A stretch of 64,000 nt of DNA from Pseudomonadota bacterium (GCA_023388175.1 JAEWGT010000011.1:558001-622000); one strand, 5' to 3'; numbered from the stretch's first letter, positions 1 to 9,423 are shown. Notes: generated by a model from the letters alone, not told the origin. A program made the numbers and translations.

Positions 1-67
1 GCTGAAGGATCAGCCAGAAGACCAGAATGAACGCAGCCAGGATCGGGTGGGGGAACAGACGCCTCAT
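1..67 (-). CDS. mrpE: Na+/H+ antiporter subunit E, N-terminal fragment
   Basis: Only the first 22 codons lie inside the window; the gene runs off the left edge. The visible peptide begins MRRLFPHPILAAF and continues as a hydrophobic segment, the usual start of MrpE/MnhE/PhaE subunits. Its ATG overlaps the mrpD stop codon in an ATGA arrangement, which implies translational coupling. Its place directly after mrpD matches the A-C-D-E order of Mrp operons. MrpE is a small membrane subunit of the multi-subunit Na+(K+)/H+ antiporter. The call rests mainly on position and the short N-terminus. Confidence 0.75.
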   Translation of the reverse strand, partial: MRRLFPHPILAAFILVFWLILQ

Positions 68-1665
68 GATGCGCCCCCCGCCGGGAGGACGACGTCGATA
101 TAGCTTTGGGATGAATGGATGAACTCAGCCGTTTCGGCAAAAAACACCATGGCCGGCCCGGCAGCAAGCGTCATGATTACGCACAGAGCGAGCAGGATGA
201 CGATAGGACCAATCTCCATCGTGCGCAGCCGCAGGACGCCATCTTCAGGCAGCGACGTCCAGAAGATGTTGATGCCATTGCGAACCATGGACACCAGCAC
301 GAACAGGCCTGAAACGATGAGTGCGCCGGTCATCCACCATGTGGCTGCATAAGGCGCGCCATCGGTTTCCAGCGCTGACGAGATCATGGCGAATTTGGCA
401 ATGAAGCCGGGCAGGGGAGGCAGGCCCGCCATGACCAGCGCCGCGATGACGAAACATAGGGTGACGATGGTGGCTGCGGCCGGAATGGTGCGGCTGACCT
501 CCTGGTCCTCGTCGACGGCTTCTTCCTCATCGCCATAGAGTTCCAGCGAGACAGCAAGAACCTGTGCCTCGGCGGGCAATATCTGATCGATAATGTCCTT
601 GAGCAGGAACAGAGCGCCGGCAGCGAGCGTCGCCACGACGACATAGTACAGCGCGCCAGCGGTCACGCCGGGAGAATTATATCCTACGGCAAGAAGCAAC
701 GTGCCTGCAGAGACAAGGATCAGATAGCTTGCAAGCCGGTCCAGTGCCTTGCAGGACAAGGCGCCGATAGAGCCATAAACGAGCGTCGCTACGCCCAGGA
801 CCATCAGTGTGCTCTGGCCGAATGTCGCTTCGGGGGTCGCGGCATCATTGCCGAAGACCATCATCCACAGCCGCAATATGGCGTAGAAGCCGACTTTGGT
901 CATGACGGAGAACAGCGCAGCCACGGGCGGAGCGGCTGCCGAGTAGGTGTTGGGCAGCCAGAAGTGGAGTGGCCATGACCCGGCCTTGATAAGGAAGGCA
1001 ATGCCCAGGACTGCCGCACCGGCCTCGAACAGGCCGCGATCTTCGGCAGCGATAAGGGGTACTGCGCGGGCGATATCGGCGATGTTGAGCGTGCCGGTCG
1101 TACCATAGATCAGCGCCACGCCAATCAGGAACAGGAACGAGGCGACAAGGTTGATGACGATGTAGTGCATCGACGCACGCACGCGGTTGCGCCCGCTTCC
1201 GAACAGCGCCAGCCCATAAGAGGCGGCCAGCAGCAACTCGAAGAATACGAAGAGATTGAACAGGTCGCCCGTCAGGAAGGCGCCGTTGAGCCCCATGGTC
1301 AGCGCATGAAACAGGGGGAAGAAGTTCGTGCCGCGACTGTGCCAGCGCGCCGAGGCATAAACCAAAGCGGACAGCGACAGAATGGAGGTGGTGAGCACCA
1401 TGATGGAGGAGAGGCGATCGGCGACCAGTACGATCCCAAATGGAACTGGCCAATTGCCAAGCGGATAAACCGCCGCTGCAGTCTGGCCGGATTGCGCCAG
1501 CACCACGAAAAGCAGGATGGAAACCAGCAAAAGCAGCGCGCTGAACCCGATATTGAGCCCGACGACACGTTGATTGCTGCGTTGATCTGACATGATCAGA
1601 TTGGCGATGATCGCAATCAGCGGGATGAGGATCGGCAGAATGGCCAGGTGGTTCATGCCTGTCAT
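64..1665 (-). CDS. mrpD: Na+/H+ antiporter subunit D (MrpD/PhaD)
   Basis: A protein of about 533 residues, almost entirely transmembrane, of the NuoL/M/N-like proton-translocating family. MrpD is one of the two large subunits of the Mrp antiporter, which exchanges cytoplasmic Na+ or K+ for external H+ at the inner membrane. Hydrophobic helices run throughout, with a charged acidic loop (DEEEAVDEDQE) near residues 380-390 and the LFNLFVFFE segment typical of MrpD in the first third. I chose the ATG at 1665, four bases after the mrpC stop and preceded by GGGGAACTGAC. An in-frame ATG at 1689 would overlap mrpC by 23 bases and one at 1656 is also possible. It sits in the operon mrpA-C-D-E. Confidence 0.93.
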   Translation of the reverse strand: MTGMNHLAILPILIPLIAIIANLIMSDQRSNQRVVGLNIGFSALLLLVSILLFVVLAQSGQTAAAVYPLGNWPVPFGIVLVADRLSSIMVLTTSILSLSALVYASARWHSRGTNFFPLFHALTMGLNGAFLTGDLFNLFVFFELLLAASYGLALFGSGRNRVRASMHYIVINLVASFLFLIGVALIYGTTGTLNIADIARAVPLIAAEDRGLFEAGAAVLGIAFLIKAGSWPLHFWLPNTYSAAAPPVAALFSVMTKVGFYAILRLWMMVFGNDAATPEATFGQSTLMVLGVATLVYGSIGALSCKALDRLASYLILVSAGTLLLAVGYNSPGVTAGALYYVVVATLAAGALFLLKDIIDQILPAEAQVLAVSLELYGDEEEAVDEDQEVSRTIPAAATIVTLCFVIAALVMAGLPPLPGFIAKFAMISSALETDGAPYAATWWMTGALIVSGLFVLVSMVRNGINIFWTSLPEDGVLRLRTMEIGPIVILLALCVIMTLAAGPAMVFFAETAEFIHSSQSYIDVVLPAGGAS

Positions 1666-1666
1666 G

Positions 1667-2002
1667 TCAGTTCCCCTTGCCGTCGACATGGTCGTTGCCT
1701 GTAAGGCCGCGAGCGACCAGGAGCACGACGAGGAAAAGGGCAGTCATGGCAAAGCCGATAACGATGGCGGTTAGAACCAGCGCCTGCGGCACCGGGTCGG
1801 TATAGTCCGCCGGATTGGCATTAGCGCCCGAGAGGATCGGTGCCGCATCCATGCGAAGCCGGCCCATGGCAAGAATGAACAGGTTGACGGCATAGGAAAT
1901 CAGCGAGAGGCCAATGATGACCTGGAAGGTGCGAGGGCGTAGCACCAGATAGACACCAGATGCTGCGAGCACACCGATCGCGATGGCAAGGGTCAGTTCC
2001 AT
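1667..2002 (-). CDS. mrpC: Na+/H+ antiporter subunit C (MrpC/PhaC)
   Basis: A 111-residue, three-helix membrane protein of the NuoK-like family. It starts MELTLAIAIGVLAASGVYLVL and has the LRPRTFQVIIG and SYAVNLFI stretches typical of MrpC, followed by a PADYTDPVPQALVLTAIVI segment. MrpC is a small subunit next to MrpA and MrpD in the antiporter. It overlaps the end of mrpA by 10 bases and precedes mrpD closely, consistent with one coupled operon. The length is normal for the family. Confidence 0.92.
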   Translation of the reverse strand: MELTLAIAIGVLAASGVYLVLRPRTFQVIIGLSLISYAVNLFILAMGRLRMDAAPILSGANANPADYTDPVPQALVLTAIVIGFAMTALFLVVLLVARGLTGNDHVDGKGN

Positions 2003-4851
2003 TTGTCGAGGCCCTCCCTCACCTTGGGTTTGGCCGTGCCAGCCGGTTTGGGCCTGCGGATGGATTGGTGGGCAAGCGCGATGAGCATCAGCACCACGGC
2101 GCCCACAACCAGGGCGAACACGCCCACGTCAAAGAGCAGCGCTGTGGCCATGGGTACACGGCCGATATACGGGATTTCCGCATAGGCAAATGCCGAAGTC
2201 AGGAAGGGTGCGCCGAGCAGCATTGCGCCGACCCCCGTCAGCAGAGCAATCAGCAGCCCCCAGCCAATCCACAGCACCGGCAGGATACGCAGGCGTTCTT
2301 CCACCCAGCGCGTCCCGCCCGCCAGATATTGCAGGATGAAGGCCAGAGACATGACGATACCGGCAATAAATCCGCCACCGGGCAGGTCGTGGCCACGCAT
2401 GAACATGTAGATGGCGACCACGATGACGATGGGGAACATCCAGTTGATAATCAGCGCCGGGATACGCAGGAAATCGTCTGCGACGTGCTGGCCCGCTCCG
2501 GGCGCGTAGTCATCCAGCACGCGCTGCTGTTCAGGCTTGTCAGCGCTGTCCACTGCGGGGCGGAAGCGACGCAGGAGGCCGAATACCACGAGGGCGACAA
2601 CGCCCAGCACGGTCACCTCGCCCAAAGTATCGAAGGCACGGAAATCCACCAGCATCACGTTGACGACATTGGTACCGCCGCCTTGACTATAAGCATTGGC
2701 GAGGAAGAACTCGGAAATGCCTTCGGGTGCCGCACGAGTCATGATGGCATAGCTGGCCACGGCGACGCCCAGGCCAACCAGAACCGCAAGTCCAACGTCA
2801 CGATAGCGCCGGAATTTGACCTGCCACGTCCGCTCGTCGGCAACCGGCGTCCGCTTTGGAAGCCAGCGAAGCCCAAGCAGAATCAGAACCGTTGTTGCGA
2901 TCTCCGCCAGAAGCTGAGTCAGCGCCAGGTCAGGCGCGGAGAACCAAGCAAAGGTCAGACAGGTCGCAAGGCCGGCGCCTCCGAGCAGGATAAGAGACGC
3001 CAGGCGGTGGAACTTGGCTTGATAGGCGGCAGCAATTGCGCTGACGCAGCCGAGCAGCCAGACAAGGCCCAGTACTGGGTCGAAATTGTCCGGCATGGGC
3101 AGGTTGCCGAGACGCGCCCAGCCTGCACCAATGCCTGCCGCCAAGGCCAGGAAAACCACTGTGAACACCTGGGGCTGCAGCCTCTGCGTGCCGAATGCCT
3201 GCACAACACGGCGCGCCCAGCGATTGGTTGCGGTAACCAGAATGCGCTCGAAGATACGCTGTCCGCGCAGGCCTCGGGTCAGGGGCACACCGTCGATATT
3301 CCGCAGACGCCGGTAGTACGGCACATAGATGATGGCCCCGCCGATAAGAGCGATGATGCTCATCACCAGCGGCAGATTGAAGCCATGCCAGATCGAAAGG
3401 CTGTAATAGGGAGTTTCCGGCCCGAGAACGGCATGAACGGCGGCTGCCAGATAGGGCCCGATGGTGATCCCGGGGATGATGCCCACGGCGAGGCACACCA
3501 GCACAAGGAATTCTATCGGACGGCGCATCAGCGCTGGGGGCTCGTGCGGGACCTTTTCAAGCTCGGTCGGCGGCGGCCCGAAGAACACGCCATGCACAAA
3601 CTTGATCGAATAGGCGACGCTGAGCATGCCGGCCAGAGTGGCGCCTATGGGCAGCGAGAGATTGATGAAGACGTTGGAGTTGAACTCTGCAGTCTCGGTG
3701 AAGAACATTTCCTTGGACAGGAAGCCGTTGAGCAGCGGCACGCCGGCCATTGCTGCGCTGGCGATAATGGCGAAGATGCCGGTAAACGGCATGAACTTGA
3801 TGAGGCCACTCAGCTTGCGGACATCGCGTGTTCCCGCTTCATGGTCGATGATGCCCACCGCCATGAACAGCGACGCCTTGAAAGTAGCGTGATTGGCGAT
3901 GTGGAAGATGGCGGCTACGGCAGCGAGGGGCGTTCCCATGCCGAGCAGCGTCGTAATCAGCCCCAGATGAGAAATGGTAGAATAGGCCATAAGGCCCTTG
4001 AGATCGCGCTGGAACAGCGCGGCATAGGCCCCGAAGATGAGCGTTGCGAGCCCCGTATAGGTGACAATCCAGAACCAGAGCTGGCTGTCCGACATGACAG
4101 GCCAGAATCGGGCCAGCAGGAACACGCCGGCTTTCACCATCGTCGCCGAATGCAGATAGGCCGAAACCGGAGTCGGCGCGGTCATCGCATTGGGCAGCCA
4201 GAACTGGAAGGGAAACTGCGCGCTTTTGGTGAATGCGGCGAGCAGGAACAGGATCAGCGTGACCGGATAGAGCGGACTATCGACCAGCATGCGGCCCGAG
4301 TCCAGCACCACATCAAGCTCGTAGCTGCCCACGATATGGCCGACCAGCATCATGGCGACGAACAGCGCAAGGCCGCCTGTGCCCGTGATGATCAGAGCCA
4401 TGCGCGCGCCGTCGCGCGCGTCGCCGCGGTGGTACCAGTAACCGATCAGCAGGAATGAAACGAGGCTGGTCAACTCCCAATAGATGGCAAGCTGGATAAT
4501 GTTGCCTGAGATGACAAGACCAATCATCGCCCCCATGAATGCCAGCAAAAGCGAGTAGAAGCGCGCGATTGGGTCTTTGGGGGACATGTAATAGCGGGCA
4601 TAAAGCACCACCAGGAACCCGATCACGGTAACAAGCACCGAGAACAACCAGGCGAAACCGTCCATGCGCAGGACGATGTTCAGCCCAAGCTGAGGAATCC
4701 ATTCGATGCGGCTGGTGATAACGCCGCCATCTGCCACGAGTGGGAACAAACCTATCGAGAGCAGGCTGAGCATGCCGGCGACGACTGCCGCTATCCACAC
4801 CGCCCCCCTGTTTCCCCTGCCCGGAAGGGCAAGAACCAGCGCACAGGCCAA
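1993..4851 (-). CDS. mrpA: Fused Na+/H+ antiporter subunit A/B (PhaAB type)
   Basis: A large protein of at least 952 residues. The N-terminal part of about 500 residues is the NuoL-like channel of MrpA, the middle is the MrpA C-terminal extension, and the last 130 or so residues are an MnhB domain (segment RGHDLPGGGFIAGIV). This is the PhaAB fusion of rhizobia and relatives, the core of a Group 2 Mrp antiporter. The TTG at 4851 is the only standard start in the open frame, yet the frame stays open to about 4974 and encodes the missing first half of helix 1 (ALTLLAALPFL). Translation therefore probably begins upstream, perhaps at the CTG at 4905, eight bases after a GAGG. The AGGAGA at 4927-4932 has no ATG/GTG/TTG at the right distance. 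Confidence 0.92.
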   Translation of the reverse strand: MACALVLALPGRGNRGAVWIAAVVAGMLSLLSIGLFPLVADGGVITSRIEWIPQLGLNIVLRMDGFAWLFSVLVTVIGFLVVLYARYYMSPKDPIARFYSLLLAFMGAMIGLVISGNIIQLAIYWELTSLVSFLLIGYWYHRGDARDGARMALIITGTGGLALFVAMMLVGHIVGSYELDVVLDSGRMLVDSPLYPVTLILFLLAAFTKSAQFPFQFWLPNAMTAPTPVSAYLHSATMVKAGVFLLARFWPVMSDSQLWFWIVTYTGLATLIFGAYAALFQRDLKGLMAYSTISHLGLITTLLGMGTPLAAVAAIFHIANHATFKASLFMAVGIIDHEAGTRDVRKLSGLIKFMPFTGIFAIIASAAMAGVPLLNGFLSKEMFFTETAEFNSNVFINLSLPIGATLAGMLSVAYSIKFVHGVFFGPPPTELEKVPHEPPALMRRPIEFLVLVCLAVGIIPGITIGPYLAAAVHAVLGPETPYYSLSIWHGFNLPLVMSIIALIGGAIIYVPYYRRLRNIDGVPLTRGLRGQRIFERILVTATNRWARRVVQAFGTQRLQPQVFTVVFLALAAGIGAGWARLGNLPMPDNFDPVLGLVWLLGCVSAIAAAYQAKFHRLASLILLGGAGLATCLTFAWFSAPDLALTQLLAEIATTVLILLGLRWLPKRTPVADERTWQVKFRRYRDVGLAVLVGLGVAVASYAIMTRAAPEGISEFFLANAYSQGGGTNVVNVMLVDFRAFDTLGEVTVLGVVALVVFGLLRRFRPAVDSADKPEQQRVLDDYAPGAGQHVADDFLRIPALIINWMFPIVIVVAIYMFMRGHDLPGGGFIAGIVMSLAFILQYLAGGTRWVEERLRILPVLWIGWGLLIALLTGVGAMLLGAPFLTSAFAYAEIPYIGRVPMATALLFDVGVFALVVGAVVLMLIALAHQSIRRPKPAGTAKPKVREGLDKWN

Positions 4852-4905
4852 AAAGGGCAGCGCGGCAAGCAGGGTCAGGGCTAGGTCAGTGGATATCTGG
4901 GGCAG

Positions 4906-5171
4906 GGGCCGGTCCTCGGGTAAGAATCTCCTCTGAATGTATAGGGTTAGAGAAGCATCTTGAGAAGTGCGGTTTCATGTCTCTTCGTCGCATAGACGAG
5001 GATCTTTTGACACTGCTGCGCATATGCGGCGTCGTGTGGGTCCTCTCTGGCGTTTCCCGTATTCCGTAACAATATGGGCATGATCCGGCTCAAATCGACA
5101 TGAGCTTCGGACTTGTCCTCTGCGTTATCCGAGCGATTTGGCGATGGCGGTGATTGATCGTATAGAGCCTT
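4906..5171. other. Intergenic region between divergent genes
   Basis: This stretch separates the minus-strand mrpA from the plus-strand FAD protein and should hold both promoters. The mrpA frame stays open to 4974 and may use part of it. A 76-residue minus-strand frame at 4947-5177 has no recognisable content and looks spurious. I see no sigma54-type TGGCAC-N5-TTGC element here, unlike the second mrp operon, and no convincing terminator or RNA gene. Confidence 0.4.
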
Positions 5172-6605
5172 GTGCACCTTTGGCCTGCCTGCGATTTGTG
5201 CGGGCGCCAGAACCAGAATGTGCCGTCAGACCAGGAGGGCGACATTACATTTGACGGTCAACGATCTGTAGTGATCATCGGCGGTGGGGCCAGTGGCGTG
5301 CTGCTGGCAGCCCATCTCCTGCGCAGTTCCGATCCCGATCTCCGCGTAACCCTTATAGAGCGCAATGGCCGATTTGGTCAGGGCGTGGCCTATTCGGCGC
5401 GTCACCGCGAGCATCGGGTCAATGTGCCGGCGCGCGGGATGAGCGCATTTGCCGACGATCCCGAGCATTTCTGGCGCTGGCTGCAAAATCGTGAGCCGGG
5501 CAAGCATGCCTCGTCCTGGACCTTTGTGCCGCGCCGGCTTTACGGCGCCTACCTTGAAGACGTTCTGCGTCAGGCTGGCAAACTTATTGCAGGGCGGCTG
5601 CTCGTTCTTTCCGAAGAGGTAGAATCCCTCAAGGAAACCAAACAAGGCGTCGAGGTGGTTCTGACCAACGGAAACAGCATTTCGGCACGCAGCGCCGTTC
5701 TGGCGGTGGGGCATGAGACGCAGCCGGCACGGGGTAGGGGTATTGCCGTCACCGCCGGTTCGGAGCGTGATACTCAACTTTCCCCCGATGCGCCGGTCAT
5801 GATCCTGGGGTCCGGCCTCAGCATGGTGGACGCTTGGGTGTCGCTGTCCAGTGCCGAACATGCCGGGCAGATTACTGTAGTGTCGCGAAACGGCCTTGTG
5901 CCGCGCGGACATCAGGATGAAGCACCGCTGACCATAGATGAGGCTGATGTGCCATTCGGCGCGAGCCTCACGCAGCTGACAAAATGGTTCAGAGCCCGCG
6001 TTGCAGATGTGGAGTCCCGAGGCGGGAACTGGCGTAGTGTGCTGGATGGATTGCGTCCATATAACCAGCGCCTTTGGCAAAGCTGGCCGCGACAGCAGAA
6101 GCGGCAATTTCTGCGTCATATCCGTCCGTGGTGGAACATCCACCGTCATCGCCTGCCGCCCGATCTACACGCCAAGCTGCTCAAGGCGATCGATAGCGGA
6201 CAGGTTTCGCTTGTCGCCGCCGAATTTCTTGCGATCGAGCGGGACGGCGACGCAGTTCAGGCGACAATCCGGCCACGTGGCACAACGACACGCGAAATCG
6301 TCAAGGTTGCCAGGGTCTATGATTGTGGTGGAGTGACAGTGGATGTGCGCGCCAGTACCAATCCCGTCATTCGCCATCTGATCCACTCAGGCGCGGCCCG
6401 CCCCGATATCATGCACATCGGAATCGATGTCGACGACAGTTGTGCGCTTGTGGCGACCGATGGCACAATATCCCAACGTGTGCGCGTCGTCGGCCCGCTC
6501 ACGCGCGGCCGCTATTTTGAAATCGAGGCCATACCCGATATTCGCGTTCAATGTGCCGGCGTTGCGCAGGCAATATTGGATGGTCAGGCAAACGGGCGAC
6601 TATAG
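5172..6605 (+). CDS. FAD/NAD(P)-binding protein (NAD_binding_9 type)
   Basis: About 477 residues. A Rossmann dinucleotide fold opens the protein (VVIIGGGASGVLLAAHL, a GxGxxG fold), followed by VTLIERNGRFGQGVAY and VNVPARGMSAFADDPEHFWRWL. The latter is the signature of the FAD-NAD(P)-binding family that includes hydroxyacylglutathione-like and siderophore-linked oxidoreductases of unknown substrate. A second Rossmann-like segment, PVMILGSGLSMVDAWVSL, lies near residue 210. The reported start is a GTG at 5172; a GTG at 5220 would remove 16 residues that do not resemble the family and is equally possible. It stands alone between the mrp operon and the catabolic cluster, so its partner pathway is unknown. 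Confidence 0.75.
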   Translation: MHLWPACDLCGRQNQNVPSDQEGDITFDGQRSVVIIGGGASGVLLAAHLLRSSDPDLRVTLIERNGRFGQGVAYSARHREHRVNVPARGMSAFADDPEHFWRWLQNREPGKHASSWTFVPRRLYGAYLEDVLRQAGKLIAGRLLVLSEEVESLKETKQGVEVVLTNGNSISARSAVLAVGHETQPARGRGIAVTAGSERDTQLSPDAPVMILGSGLSMVDAWVSLSSAEHAGQITVVSRNGLVPRGHQDEAPLTIDEADVPFGASLTQLTKWFRARVADVESRGGNWRSVLDGLRPYNQRLWQSWPRQQKRQFLRHIRPWWNIHRHRLPPDLHAKLLKAIDSGQVSLVAAEFLAIERDGDAVQATIRPRGTTTREIVKVARVYDCGGVTVDVRASTNPVIRHLIHSGAARPDIMHIGIDVDDSCALVATDGTISQRVRVVGPLTRGRYFEIEAIPDIRVQCAGVAQAILDGQANGRL

Positions 6606-6627
6606 CGCGTTGTAATTGTTGCGCTAT
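6602..6627. terminator. Hairpin between convergent genes
   Basis: A perfect 7-bp stem, ATAGCGC pairing with GCGCTAT across a 12-base loop, overlaps the stop codons of the two convergent genes. No T-run follows on either strand, so it would be a weak or Rho-assisted bidirectional terminator. Confidence 0.4.
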
Positions 6628-7532
6628 CAGATGCCCGACGCCGTTTCCTGCGTCCGGTACCAATCCAGTATTTCCGAGCCGGTCATCATCGCAACGCCAT
6701 CATGCCCGAGAATGTAGTCATAGAGCATCTCCAGATACTTTATGCGATGCGGCGCTCCGGTGAGGTAGGGGTGAATGGATATGGCCATTACCCGGGGCTG
6801 GTCGGCGCCTTCAAGGTAAAGCCGGTCAAACTGGTCGACGCCGCGTTTGTAGATTTCGTCCGATCGATGGCCCTGTACCGCCGTCATAACGACGTCGTTG
6901 AGTTCCACCGTGTAAGGCACTGAAACGATAGGTTTCGAGCGCGTACGCATGGTGACGGGCTGATCGTCCAGACACCAGTCGCAGACATATTCCAGGCCGG
7001 CCTCCGCAAGGAGGTCCAGCGTTTCCATCGTTTCTGTAAGCCCCGGGCTTTCCCATCCACGTGGCGCAGCGCCTGTCAGCCGCTTGATTGCCGCCATCGT
7101 CTCACGAATAGCAGCCGCTTGATCTTCAACCCGGTGCATGGGCCGCTGAACGAAGCCATGCCCGATGAAGTCCCATCCCGCCTCATGTGCTGCCCGGCAT
7201 GCGGCTTCATAAACCGTGCATGCAGACCCGTTGACCGCAAAACTCGCGCGCAGGTTTCGCCTGGATAGCACGTCGAGAAAACGCCAGAAGCCTACGCGCA
7301 TGCCGTATTCGTGCCACGCCCAATTGGGAATGTCCGGCAGGAGCGGTTGACCCATGGGTGGCGGCAGCACGGCGCGCGGCATCGGCCCGTCCGGTGACCA
7401 GTTCTCGACATTGACGATTGTCCAAACCGCTACGCGCTCACCCTTGGGCAGTCGCAATCTAGGCCGCTGGGTAATGGGCGCATAGTCCAGGCGTTGGCGG
7501 ATGAGGTCTGGATTGATGATCTTGTCGGTCAT
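6627..7532 (-). CDS. Polysaccharide deacetylase-like hydrolase (PuuE-like)
   Basis: 301 residues of the NodB-fold carbohydrate esterase superfamily, in the branch containing allantoinase PuuE and related C-N hydrolases rather than sugar deacetylases. Supporting segments are the N-terminal VAVWTIVNVENW, the HEYGMRVGFWRFLDVL motif shared with PuuE-like proteins, FIGHGFVQRPMH (a putative metal-binding His region) and GWESPGLTET. It is the last gene of a minus-strand cluster with asparaginase, formamidase-like hydrolase, ABC importer and allophanate hydrolase. That setting supports a role in opening or hydrolysing a nitrogenous ring or amide. The real substrate is not known. Confidence 0.72.
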   Translation of the reverse strand: MTDKIINPDLIRQRLDYAPITQRPRLRLPKGERVAVWTIVNVENWSPDGPMPRAVLPPPMGQPLLPDIPNWAWHEYGMRVGFWRFLDVLSRRNLRASFAVNGSACTVYEAACRAAHEAGWDFIGHGFVQRPMHRVEDQAAAIRETMAAIKRLTGAAPRGWESPGLTETMETLDLLAEAGLEYVCDWCLDDQPVTMRTRSKPIVSVPYTVELNDVVMTAVQGHRSDEIYKRGVDQFDRLYLEGADQPRVMAISIHPYLTGAPHRIKYLEMLYDYILGHDGVAMMTGSEILDWYRTQETASGI

Positions 7533-7541
7533 GGAGGCTCG

Positions 7542-8537
7542 TCAGCGATAGAGGCGGAAAATGTCGGCTATTGCAACTCGGTCGCGGCCCTGGCCCAAAA
7601 GAAAGCCAAGCAAGAGGCGCGCCTTGGTGGCACTTAACGAGCCCGCGGGAACAAGCCCGCGAGACAGGAGATCGAGCTCAGACCCGGCGAAACCATAAGT
7701 GCGCTCGAAGATTGGGCCGGACGGAACGCGCGAGGCGAGCACCAGCGGCAGCTGCTTGCCTACGTTCTCCAGCGCCGGAATCGCAGCCGCCGGAACATGG
7801 CCGGCGCCCATCCCTTCGATGACAAGACCCGCGAAACCACATTCGGCGGCCGCCTCGATCAGCGTGCCGTCGTCTCCGAGACCCAGCTTGACTATGGCGA
7901 CACGTTCGAACTCCGGTATCGCGCCGAGCAGCGGCAGGCGATCTGGCCGCAACGCGATCCGCACCGCGCCCTCGATGATAGTGCCCAGCGGAGCGGCGGC
8001 TGGGCTGGTGAAAGCAGAGACAAGTGCCTTGTGCGATTTTTCGACAAAGCGCGCCGCGTGGATTTCATCGTTCAGCACGACAAGCGCGCCAAGACCTCGG
8101 GCTGCTGCGGAGCACGCAGTGAGAACAGCAGCAAGCAGATTGGCCGGGCCATCGGCGCCAGGCGCATCGGCACCCCGCATGGCTCCGGTAACCACGATGG
8201 GCGCATCGCCATCATGCGCCAGATCGAGCGCGAACGCGGTTTCGTCGATTGTGTCCGTGCCCTGAACCACGACCACGCCACTTGCGCCGTTTTCTATCGC
8301 AGCCTGAGCCAGTTGCGATACGCCCCGCAACTGGCTCAGGCTTATGGACGCGCCAGGTATGAGAAATGGTGTTTCGACACTGATAGTGGCGACTTCGGCC
8401 AGCGCCGGCACGGCCGCAACCAGATCGGCCCCGGACAGCTTGGGCACAATGCCCTGACTGGGTTGGGGCATCATGGTAATTGTTCCGCCCAGCACAATCA
8501 TGTGGACCCGAGGCAGGGTGGTTGGGGTAGTGCTCAT
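7542..8537 (-). CDS. Asparaginase family amidohydrolase
   Basis: 331 residues from the ATG at 8537. The frame is open further upstream, but that part is antisense to the hydrolase gene and does not resemble the family. Type II asparaginase features are clear: the N-terminal catalytic threonine loop in VLGGTITMM, the second catalytic block GVVVVQGTDTIDETAF, the GAMRGADAPGADGPANLL segment and C-terminal GPIFERTYGFAGSE. The enzyme hydrolyses an amide to acid and ammonia. With its neighbours it may act on an open-chain amide intermediate rather than free asparagine. No signal peptide is visible, so it is probably cytoplasmic. Confidence 0.85.
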   Translation of the reverse strand: MSTTPTTLPRVHMIVLGGTITMMPQPSQGIVPKLSGADLVAAVPALAEVATISVETPFLIPGASISLSQLRGVSQLAQAAIENGASGVVVVQGTDTIDETAFALDLAHDGDAPIVVTGAMRGADAPGADGPANLLAAVLTACSAAARGLGALVVLNDEIHAARFVEKSHKALVSAFTSPAAAPLGTIIEGAVRIALRPDRLPLLGAIPEFERVAIVKLGLGDDGTLIEAAAECGFAGLVIEGMGAGHVPAAAIPALENVGKQLPLVLASRVPSGPIFERTYGFAGSELDLLSRGLVPAGSLSATKARLLLGFLLGQGRDRVAIADIFRLYR

Positions 8538-8556
8538 TTTGTGGTCGAATCCATCG

Positions 8557-9423
8557 TCACGCTTGGCCAGCAAGTCTTGCCGCCTCAATGGCCAGGACGC
8601 CACCCGGTCGGGCCAATTGTTCGAGGATCGAGAAATGGTCGGCGCCCGCCACTGGCAGCAGGTCCGCGGCGCGGTTTGCCGATTTCCACTCTGCCGCATA
8701 TTGCTCGGACTGACGCTGCAATTCAGGTAATTCGGCGGTGCCATAGGCGATGGTGAGCTTGCCTGAAGTGGCAGGAAGATGAGCGATAGGGCTAAGCGAC
8801 GCGACATCAGCCGGCGACAGGCCGAGCTTGTCGTTCAGGGACCCCCTCCGGATCGGTTCGAGATCGTAAATTCCCGAAATTGCCAAGCCGGCATCCACTG
8901 CGGCCATGTTCATCATGCTGGCCGCAAGATGCCCGCCCGCCGACCAGCCGGAAACGACCAGCCTCCCTTTTGCCGCCCCGATGGCAGGGCCGTTCTGGCG
9001 GAGATATGCGACCGCTGTCCGCATCTCCTCCACTATGCCGGCAAGGCTGGCCTCCGGTGCCAGCGTGTAGCCGGGCAGAGCCACATCGAGTCCGGCCGCC
9101 AAAGGTCCTTCAGCCATCGCAAGGAAGATGTCCTTGGAATTGCGCTGCCAATAGCCGCCATGGATAAAGACGAGCAATGGCGCGTTCTCGACGCCGCACC
9201 GCAACAGGTCCACGCGGTTACGCTCGCGCGGGCCATATGCGAGCTCGACGAGTTTGTGCCCACCTTCTTCCCTCAATTCAGCGCTTCTGCGCGACCAGTC
9301 CGCCAGATATTCGGCACTATCGGCCACGGCACTGCTGTTATCATAGGCACGGTCGAGTTCATCCCTGCCCATGCCGCGCCAAATCGGTTCGACAAGCGAC
9401 AGGCTTCGTTCCTCTGCAATCAC
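8557..9423 (-). CDS. Alpha/beta hydrolase, kynurenine formamidase-like
   Basis: 288 residues. It has the oxyanion-hole motif HGGYW near residue 88, the nucleophile elbow GWSAGG near residue 160, a DLEPI block typical of this branch and a late ADHFSILE histidine motif. These features place it with the arylformamidase/esterase group (KynB-like, BD-FAE). The gene starts four bases before the end of the upstream ATPase gene (overlap ATGA-like), so the two are translationally coupled. In this cluster it probably cleaves a formamide or carbamoyl intermediate. No kynurenine pathway genes are nearby, so I do not call it kynurenine formamidase itself. Confidence 0.8.
   Translation of the reverse strand: MIAEERSLSLVEPIWRGMGRDELDRAYDNSSAVADSAEYLADWSRRSAELREEGGHKLVELAYGPRERNRVDLLRCGVENAPLLVFIHGGYWQRNSKDIFLAMAEGPLAAGLDVALPGYTLAPEASLAGIVEEMRTAVAYLRQNGPAIGAAKGRLVVSGWSAGGHLAASMMNMAAVDAGLAISGIYDLEPIRRGSLNDKLGLSPADVASLSPIAHLPATSGKLTIAYGTAELPELQRQSEQYAAEWKSANRAADLLPVAGADHFSILEQLARPGGVLAIEAARLAGQA

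Noticed and set aside
1960..4458. An 832-codon open frame on the plus strand
   Set aside because: It lies antisense to the well-supported mrpA gene, its product is rich in His, Arg, Glu and Gln with no domain, and it is a usual by-product of GC-rich codon use.
4947..5177. A 76-codon minus-strand frame in the mrpA upstream region
   Set aside because: No recognisable content or convincing ribosome-binding site, and it overlaps the start of the FAD protein gene.
8538..8807. N-terminal extension of the asparaginase frame
   Set aside because: It overlaps the hydrolase gene on the same strand and shows no family similarity, whereas the ATG at 8537 leads straight into the family fold.
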